64,000 nucleotides of DNA from assembly GCF_001613065.1 (NCBI RefSeq), contig NZ_BDBQ01000070.1, forward strand, positions 1-64,000, given 5' to 3'. Positions 31,201-40,200 of the stretch are shown piece after piece; the first letter of the stretch is position 1; every line of letters starts with the position of its first letter. Origin of the DNA: Nocardia miyunensis NBRC 108239 (lineage in GTDB: Bacteria > Actinomycetota > Actinomycetes > Mycobacteriales > Mycobacteriaceae). Below the pieces are notes generated by a model. The model made no database searches. It saw nothing but the letters and a program-made list of their open reading frames with translations, and had not been told where the DNA came from. The translations under genes and the position numbers were made by a program.

Positions 31201-34200
31201 CTCCAACTCGAAGTGCCGCCTGGGACGCACGGACTCTACGTCGGCGATGACGGCGGCCTCAAACAGAACGAACTCCTGTTCCCCCGCAACACGCGTTACC
31301 GGATCACCGAAATCGAGCGCCCCGCCCGCGGCCTGCCCATTCTGCACGCCGAGCTGCTGCCGCCGCCGGAACCGGGCGACTCGTCCGATCTCGGGCCGAA
31401 CCCGGGACCGTTCACGGACAATCCGGACCGTAATCCATCCTGGGACCCGAAGGGTAAGGGCCGCAGCGATACTCGCGACTTCAACGACCCCGGTCCCACC
31501 GGTGAGGAACGCGCGGAAGAGTCCGAGTCGGGCCCGCAGACCCGTCCGACCCAATCCGACACCGACGCAACGGATTCGACCCCCGCATCGGAGCAGTCGA
31601 CCGGCACACGGGTACAGCCCCGCAGACCTGCGCCGCCTCCGCTGCTGCTCGCACGACCGAGCGTGCCGCCCACCACGGACCCGTCGACTCCGATCCAGAC
31701 CCGCGCCCGCCGAGAGTTCTCGACCGTCCTGAACGCACCGCGCACGCTGGAGGTCCTGTACTCGGTGCTGCATCAGCGCCTGCCGGACCTCTCGTTCAAC
31801 GAGTTGCAGACCTTGCGGGCACAGTCCTATGAGCAGCAGGGGCTGTCCGTCCCGCCGGTGTCGCGGGAGAACCTCGACGCCTTCCTGCGCGAGGTGTGGA
31901 ACCACCGCGCGTGGATCCGGACCTCGGGCAACGTCTACGCGATGTACTCCCGGCCCGGCGGCGGCGCTCGGGCCGAAGATCCCCAGCTGTATCGAAACCA
32001 GCTGGTGGAGATCCTGCGACGCCGCGCCCCCGGCGCGCAGCTCGCCACCGATGACGCCGAACGACCGTTCTCCCCGGCCATGGCGCATTTCTGGGCGATC
32101 GACGATCCTTCCTTCCTGCATTTCCACCGGGTGGACCGCCCCGATGGGATGCGCAGCCAGGACGTCGGGTTCAAGATGTTCGTGAACACCTCCGGCAACG
32201 CGCGACCGCACGTCTTCGGCGAATTCGTGCACAACGTCCTGGACCGGCCGCACGACTTCCCGGGCGTGCATTCGGCGAAGGTGGGCACCGCATTCCAGCA
32301 GCGCGCGGACGGGATCGTGATCTACGTTCGCGATCGGGACGCGGTGGATCGAATCACCGGCTGGTTCCGGGAATTCCAGAACGACCACGCCGAGATGTTC
32401 CAGTGGGACGTGCCGCGCGGAGCCGAGCAGGTGCTGGCCGGTGTCGGCTTCGGCGCGGAACCACCGGTGGACAGCTTCGGCGAGGTACGGGCCGAACTGG
32501 TGCACGACGCGCTGGGCACGCACGGCGAGGGCACCTTCGAGGAATTCCACGCGGAGGTGCGAAACCTGTTCCGCGCCAACGGCATCGACCCCGACCAGCC
32601 GCACCTGCACCTGCCCGGCCACTCCGGCCCCGTCCTGCGCGCCGACACCGCCGACGAAGCGAGCACCACCGACGACGGACGATCGGAGACCACCTCCCAG
32701 CCCGGCCGCCCGACCGCGTCGCCCGCGGACCATCCGGCCGCCGATTCCGAGGATGCCCCAACACCCCAGGCGCACAACGAGATTCGCGATCTTACCCCGG
32801 ACGAAGATCACGCGCTGCGCGGATACGCCGACATCCAGCGGCTCCTGCAGGACAAGCTCTCGTTCACGGGTATGGATGACGACGATGTCTTCCACCTGAT
32901 CGAACAGATCCGACCGCACCTGCTCGACGATCTGGCCGGCGCGGCGCAAGCGCTCGGCACGACCACCCAGAAGGCCGTGCACTGGCAGCGCCGGGCCGAC
33001 AACCTCGGCATGAGCCTGCAAGATGTCGCACGCGACGAAACCCGCACGACCGACGACTTCGGCAACGCCTTCGTGGACGATTTCGCCGGATTCAGCGCCA
33101 TGGACGACTTCGCCGGATTCAACGCTGGAGACGCCGCCGACGACTTCGCCGGATACCGCGGCGCGGACTTCCAGGCGGAAACCTCCGAGGACTTTTCGAC
33201 GCACGATGTCGACGCGCCGCCGACGGAGGAAGCCGCGGCACGCACGCCCACGCCGGAGTTCCGCGATCCGACCCCCGCGCAGACCGATGCGCTGCGGGAG
33301 TTCGGCAGGATCGATGAGGCGATCCAGTCCGCCGAACCGTGGGAGGCTCTGGAACTGGCCCGGCGATTGCGGCCGGAATTGCAGGACGCCTTCCACAGCG
33401 CGGCGACAGCGCTTCGAGTACCTCCCGAACTGGCCGTACAGCTACGGCTCGAGGCCGACAACCTTCAGGACGCCGAACCCGGAATCCGGGTGGAGGACAT
33501 CAGACGCCGGATCATCGTGAACTGGCAACCGGGGCAAGACGACACCGGGCCGTCCGCACCGGTCTGGGAGCCCTCCCCACACGATGGGAACCAGGTGCTG
33601 GACGTGCTCGCCCAATTCTCCGGTCACCCCTCGGCGCAGCTGCGCACCACGCTCACCCAGCGCATGCGGGAGCATCTCGAGGACTATGTCGACCTGCTCC
33701 CCACGTACACCCCCGACGGGCTCAAAGAACTGAAGGTCGAGAAGCTCCGCCGCGCCCGCTGGGATGCCGAACGCAGCGGGGAGCGTTGGCGGCGCGTCCG
33801 CATGCACTCCGATCTCGTCATGAGAGGCGAACTCGGCCGGGACGATCCGCTGCCCAGGACCGCCGAGGAGATCGCGGCGGAAGATTCGCGCCGCGAGCAA
33901 TTCGAGGAATCGGCAAGGCAATTCGACGAATCCGTTCGCCGACGCGCGCAGGACCGGCTGGGGTACCTGCTCGACGCGGTACGTGACCCGAACCGGCCCA
34001 CCGACCACCTGATGAGCATCGATCTCCTGCCCATCGCCGCCCGAGAGCTCGAGCTCAATGTCGTTGTGCTGCACCCGGACGCACCCCGCGACATCTACCG
34101 TCACAGCCCATCGGACGCACCGTTCGCCCTGCTGTACGCCTCGGCCGAGCACCCGGAACTCCTACAGGTGGCCAGAACCGCCGACGGCGCACCCCTCCGG

Positions 34201-37200
34201 CTTCACCCGGACGACCTGCACACTCCGGCCGCATACGCACCGCCCGCCGGACGCGAGTGGCGGCCGGAAACACCGACCGGAACGCAGGACGCCGGACACC
34301 TCGACGAAAACGGCACCCGGACATTCGATTCCGACGACGCGGGCTTGACCTACGGCGAGACCGTGCTGAACCAATGGCACCGACTCACTCCCGAACAGCA
34401 GCACGCGGCGTGGGCCTATCACGCCTCGGCGATCCACAACACACTGTTGCGCGAGGGCAGCGACCGGGCGCAGGAGGTTCTCGACCGAGGGCGTACGGCC
34501 GCCGAGTACATCGCGCTGCTGACCGAACTGACCGGGCAGCAAGAGCCCTCACTCGCGGAGCTCACGGAGCATCGACAAGCCGGGGAAGCGCATGTGCGCC
34601 AGGTGATTCCGGATCCGTACCGCGCGAACGCGGCCTGGCGGCTGATCAACGCGATCTCGAACCGGAACGCCCCGGAGTCGATGCTCGCGCAGCTGATCGC
34701 CGACGATCAGTTCTACCGGGTGACACTGCAGCCGTTCTTCCAACGCTACTTCGGCACGTCACCGAGCCTCGAGGCGCTCGAGCACGGAATCCGCACGCTC
34801 GATCAGGCGACCCGGCCGCTGCCGAACACCGAGCCGATCCGGGTCGTGCGCGGCCTGACCAGCATCAGCTTCATGCGGGATCGCGACGGAAACCCGGTGA
34901 GCTACTTCCAGAACCCCGCCGATCTCGTGGGCACCGTGCAGCAGGAGCCCGGCTACCTGTCCACCTCGGTCGGTAGTGACCTGGCCACCATGCCGGACAG
35001 CCGCCGATTCCAATACCGCGTGAACCTCACGGTTCCGCCCGGCGCCGAGGGCCTGTGGATCGGACCGCGCAGCGGCGTCCCTCGCGACAACGAACTCCTG
35101 CTCGCCCGCGACACCCGCTACCGCATCACCGCCGCGACCCGAGACGAAGCGAACGACATGCTCGTCCTGGACGCGGAGGTCCTGCCCGCCCGTGTCTCCG
35201 GCCCGGCCTCATCGGATACCCCGAGCATCTCCGGGAATTTCGAACCCGCCGCCGGGGACACCTACTTCGGCCGCAACCTGCGGCAGCAATTGGAAACCGA
35301 GCTCGACGGCGAAACCCACATCACACGACCACAACTGGAACGCCCCGACCCGGGCCCACAGCTACTGCACCCCGACCAGCAGCTACAGCAGTTGACCCTC
35401 GCCCAGCGCGAGCAACTACTGCCGATGCCCGCGGTTCCGGCCAGGATCACCCGCCCCGCCGGTGACGCCGACATCCTCACCCTCGTCGACCACACCGGCC
35501 GAGTCGAACGACTGGCTGCAGCCGGCACCAAGGTAGCGGCACGCCTCGTCGAAGAGCCCGGCGTGCCCGCTCGCTATCAGTTCAGCGGTCCCGACGGACA
35601 GGTGCACGACGTCCCGCGAGATCTGTCGCAGGACTTCGTCTTCGAGCGGACCGCAGGCACCGACACCGGCACACTGAGCTGGAACGTCGCGGGCGGAGGC
35701 ATCCGATTCCTCGCCTTCGACCAGCACGGCCAGTGGCAACCGGCGCATCTGCCGTACGACGCGTCACTCGTGGCGCGGGAGGGCCACAGGCCGTGGCGAT
35801 GGGTGAAGTACCCCGGGAATTTCCCGTGGATTCGCGTCAACACCTCCGGCGGTGCGCTTCCGGCGCTGCCCGAGATACGCGCACGATACGACAACCCGCT
35901 CTTCGGGCCGGGCGGGATACCCAAACCCGAAGAGGTGCGCCAAGGCTCGGCCGGGGACTGCTCGTTGCTGGCCGACCTGAAATCACTCGCCGAATACAAC
36001 CCCGGCGCGATCACCGAGATACTGCACGACCACGGCGACGGCACTGTCAGCGTGCGCTTCCTCGCCGAACGGCAGGACGGCGACGCCGCTCTGGAATGGG
36101 TGCGGGTCGAAAAGACGATCTACGTCACCCCGGGCACCGAGACGGGGTACTTCATCCGTCACGAGCCCGGAGAACCGCTCTGGGCCACCATGATCGAGAA
36201 GGCATACGCACATCGGTTCGGCAACGGCGACGGGTACCGAGCGATCGAAGGAACACCGATGACCACCGCGGCCGCGCGCCTCGGCAAGGGGTTCCACCAG
36301 GCCGAAGACGGCTGGTTCGCACAACCCGTCGCTCGGTTCAGGAACGTGGACATCCTGCATCCGCTCCGGTTCGACATCGACACGCTGCATGAACTGGTGA
36401 GCGACTACATGCGCTCGGACACAACGAACGACGGGCCCCACACAGCAGATCTCGAATTCTCCCGCCAACTGGCCGAGACCTTCCGGGACGGGCACACCGG
36501 GCAATCGGCGCTGTTCAATTCCACCCGAGCGCGCCTGGCCACCCGCCACCACAACGACCCGGACGCCTTCGCCATCGCATGGCAGGAGTTCTTGCGCACG
36601 CAGAACTCCACGCCTTCCGCCGACTTCCGCGCTTATCTGGATCAGCTCCATCCACAGCAGTGGGAGCGCGAAAAACAGGCTCTCACAGACTATTTCAGCG
36701 AAATCTACGACGGGCGACCCCAGGACCGGGTGCTGTCGAGCAGGGCCGCCACCGCGGCCCGGGCGATCGGCAGCCGCATCGAATGGGCTCTGCGCCGCGG
36801 GACCACGGTATCCATCGGAACCGATACCCTCGGAGGCTCGGGCGCGGTGCCGGGCCTGACCCAGAATCACGTCTACACCGTCCTGGCGCTCGAACACGAC
36901 GACACCGGCACCCCGGTGCGCCTTCTGCTGGACGACCCATACGGCGATCACGGCCACTACCCCGCGCCACGTGCCGGTATCGAATATCGACTGGACCCCC
37001 GCGGAACCGACCACATCGGCGAACCGAGCACCCCGCCCCGCCAGAGCCCCAGAGGCACCGAATATGGCACCCATCCCCACGGCACCCGGTATCGCCGCGA
37101 GCCCGACGGCACCGAATACGGCACCGAACCAGACGGCACCCGCTACCGCCGCGACCCCGATGACACCGAATACGGCACCGAACCAGACGGCACCCGCTAC

Positions 37201-40200
37201 CGCCGCGACCCCGACGGCACCGAATACGGCACCGAACCAGACGGCACCCGCTACCGCCGCGACCCCGACGGCACGATCCAGTACACCTACCCCGACGGCG
37301 GCAGACTCCGCATAGCCTCCGACGGCACCCGGTACTCGACCGAACCCAACGGCGACAAGGAGCGCAGAGCACCGGACACCTCGGATTGGATCCCCGACCC
37401 CGACCGCGAGGACCCACCCGACACCACCGTCCCGCGCCGCGGCGGCATCCTCGCGGTCGACCTCAACCATTTACCGAAATTCCTGGCGATCGGCATGAGC
37501 GGGCCCGGAGCCCACGGCCTCTCGGCACTCCCGCATACCGAGGTCCAGGCGCTCGACAACCCGAACAGCGTGCCGGGCATCCGGTCCGAACCACCGGCCG
37601 GGCCCGGCACCGAATCAACGATCGTGCCCGGTGCCGAATCCGCGGTGCCCAACACCGGATCGACGGCCGGGCCCAGCACCGAGCCAGCGGCGTTCACCTC
37701 TGAAACCGCGCCCGCACACCCCTACGCCCAGCCCCTGAGCACGGCGCTGACCGGCGACCACCCGATCGATTTCGCCCGAGTGCTCACCCTCCTGAGCCAC
37801 ACCAACATCTCGCGCGACCACCCCCGCCCGCTCGACGACGCATTCGCCGCCGAGCACGGCCGCCCCCTGAAAGACGTTGTCCGCGAAGCAGTTCAGCAGG
37901 GACGACTATCCGCGGCCCAGGAACGCCGGATCGCCCGCCTGATGGGCTGGCAACCGAAGCAGGACCTGCCCGCCGGGGTCACACCGCCCCGCACGGCGAC
38001 GCGTCCGGGCCGATCGCCCGCGGAGTTGCCCGCGGTGCGCGAGTACGTGAAATCGCTTCTGTCGGTTCGTGACAGCGACGGCGCACTGGCCTTCGTCGAA
38101 CATCTGAACCGCAACCCGCGCAAACTGTGGGCGGTCCAGGAGGCCTACCGGAACGAGACCCGGGGCCGCGATCTGGCCACGGATCTACGCAGTGGCCTGC
38201 CGGAGGACAAGGAGTATCTCGACCACGTCTTCGCCGAATCCCCGGAACGACATTCGCCGTGGGGCCCGGACGACGAGCGGGTACCGGTGGAGTGGGACAC
38301 CGCCCGGGGATGGTTCGAGCACATCGACACGATGACCTTCGAACACTGGTCCGGTGATCACCCGATGCCGCACGGCTACCTCGACTCCGGATGCGTCCAG
38401 TTGGCGCATCACGTTGCGCTGGAACTGATTTCACTCGGCACCCAGCCGCGCAAGATCCTCGTCAACGGCGAGGATCTGCGGATGAACCAGACTCTGCCGG
38501 ACGGTACGGCCAAGCTGCTGAACTGGCGTCACCACGTCGCCAACCTGGTGTACACCCGCAACCGGGACGGTCACGCCGAGTGGATGGTCTGGGATCCCGC
38601 GGTCGCCCGCGAACCGGTGAGCAAGAACGAGTGGCTAGCGAAGATGCACCTCGACCCCGGCCGGGCCACGCATGTCGAGGGACCGGCCGAGCAGATCATC
38701 GACACGTTCGCCACACAGCGCGCCGAGGACGACGCCGCCGGCCGCTCGTGGCTGCGTTGGAGGCAAGGGGGGTACCTGCGCGATCCGACGGTGGTCGTCA
38801 CGGACGCGCACGCGATGGCCCTGGCCCCCGGACGCCTGCTCCCGCCCGACACCGGGAACGACGTGCACCGCCCCGAGACGTTGCGCGAACTCGACCGGAC
38901 CCTGGCGGACGCCGACACCGACGAACGTCTGCTGCAGGGCCTGAACATCATGGCGCGCCGGAGCCTCGGTGGACAGATCCGCGACGCCGTACAGGACTAC
39001 CTGCGCACACACCTGGCTGACGGCCTACCGCCGGTCGAGAGCGACATCATCGACATCATCGGTGCACATTTGGCGGGCAACCCGGCACGAGTCGGGCTGA
39101 TCGACGACAACCCCGCACTCGCGAGATTCCTGAATTCCCACCTGCGCACCGAGTTCCACGACTTCATCGTGGGAAATCGGGACACGGACGCCGATCACGA
39201 ATACGCCATCCAGCTCGCCACGGCCCTGCGGAGCGCCGATCCGGTCGACTTCCCCGTGACGCTGGAGACGCTGCGTCATGCGACGGCGCAACGCGATCCC
39301 GCCTTCCTGGCGGGCGCCTACCAGGTCGCGTACACGACCCCGTTGGCCGCCGAGGTGCAGCAGGCCCACGAGACCGGCCGGTTGTCCGACGCGCAGGCAT
39401 CGCGGGTGCGGCAGCTGATGGGCTGGGAACCCGCGACAGTTCCCGCATCCGCGCCTCCGGCGTCCGAGCACCGGGAGAACGCCCCGGCGATGCGTGCATA
39501 TACCGATGCGATACGAGACCGGATCGATTCCGGACAGCCCCTCGCCGCACTGGCGATGATCACGCGGCTGGACCGCGATCTGCGCGCACTGTGGCCCGTC
39601 CAGTCCGCGTACCGGACCGTCACCGGCGGCCGTGAGCTGTTCGACGACCTGCGCACCGCCCTGCCCGACGAACACGACTACATCGACCACGCCTTCGCCC
39701 GCCCCCCGGCCGCGATCTCGGCGCCGGACGCGGACCCCACCCCGGTCCTGGAAGATACGGCCACGGACTGGATCCGGGCCCTGAGCAAGCTGCCGTTCAT
39801 CACCGAGGTCGGATCCGCCGAACGCGCCCACCTGACGGCGTCGACCCTGATCCGCCAAGGCACCTTCCCCCGCAAACTCGTCATCACCGCCGAGGGGATG
39901 CGGGCGCCCACCACGGTGCCGGATGCCTTGCGGCGCAACGTGTCCAGCCAGCATTCCGTGCCCATCAGCCGGTACACCGCCAACCTCGTGCACACCGTCG
40001 AGGGTGGAATTGCCGCCTGGCAGGTCTTCGACCCGGCCCTGAGCAGGTCACCGATGCTGATCCAGGAGGTCCTGACCCACCTGCGAGCGCCTCGCGACGC
40101 CGTGATCCGCGAGTCCACCGTTCCGGAAACCCTCGCGGACCTCGAACAGCACATCACATCGCACCCGGAGACCGACCGCGACAACGAATCCGGTCGGCAG

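Noticed and set aside
37054..37269. CRISPR-like regular repeats
   Set aside because: The 54-bp units are contiguous without spacers and in frame with the toxin; they are protein repeats. The 21-bp and 33-bp arrays were rejected as CRISPR on the same grounds.
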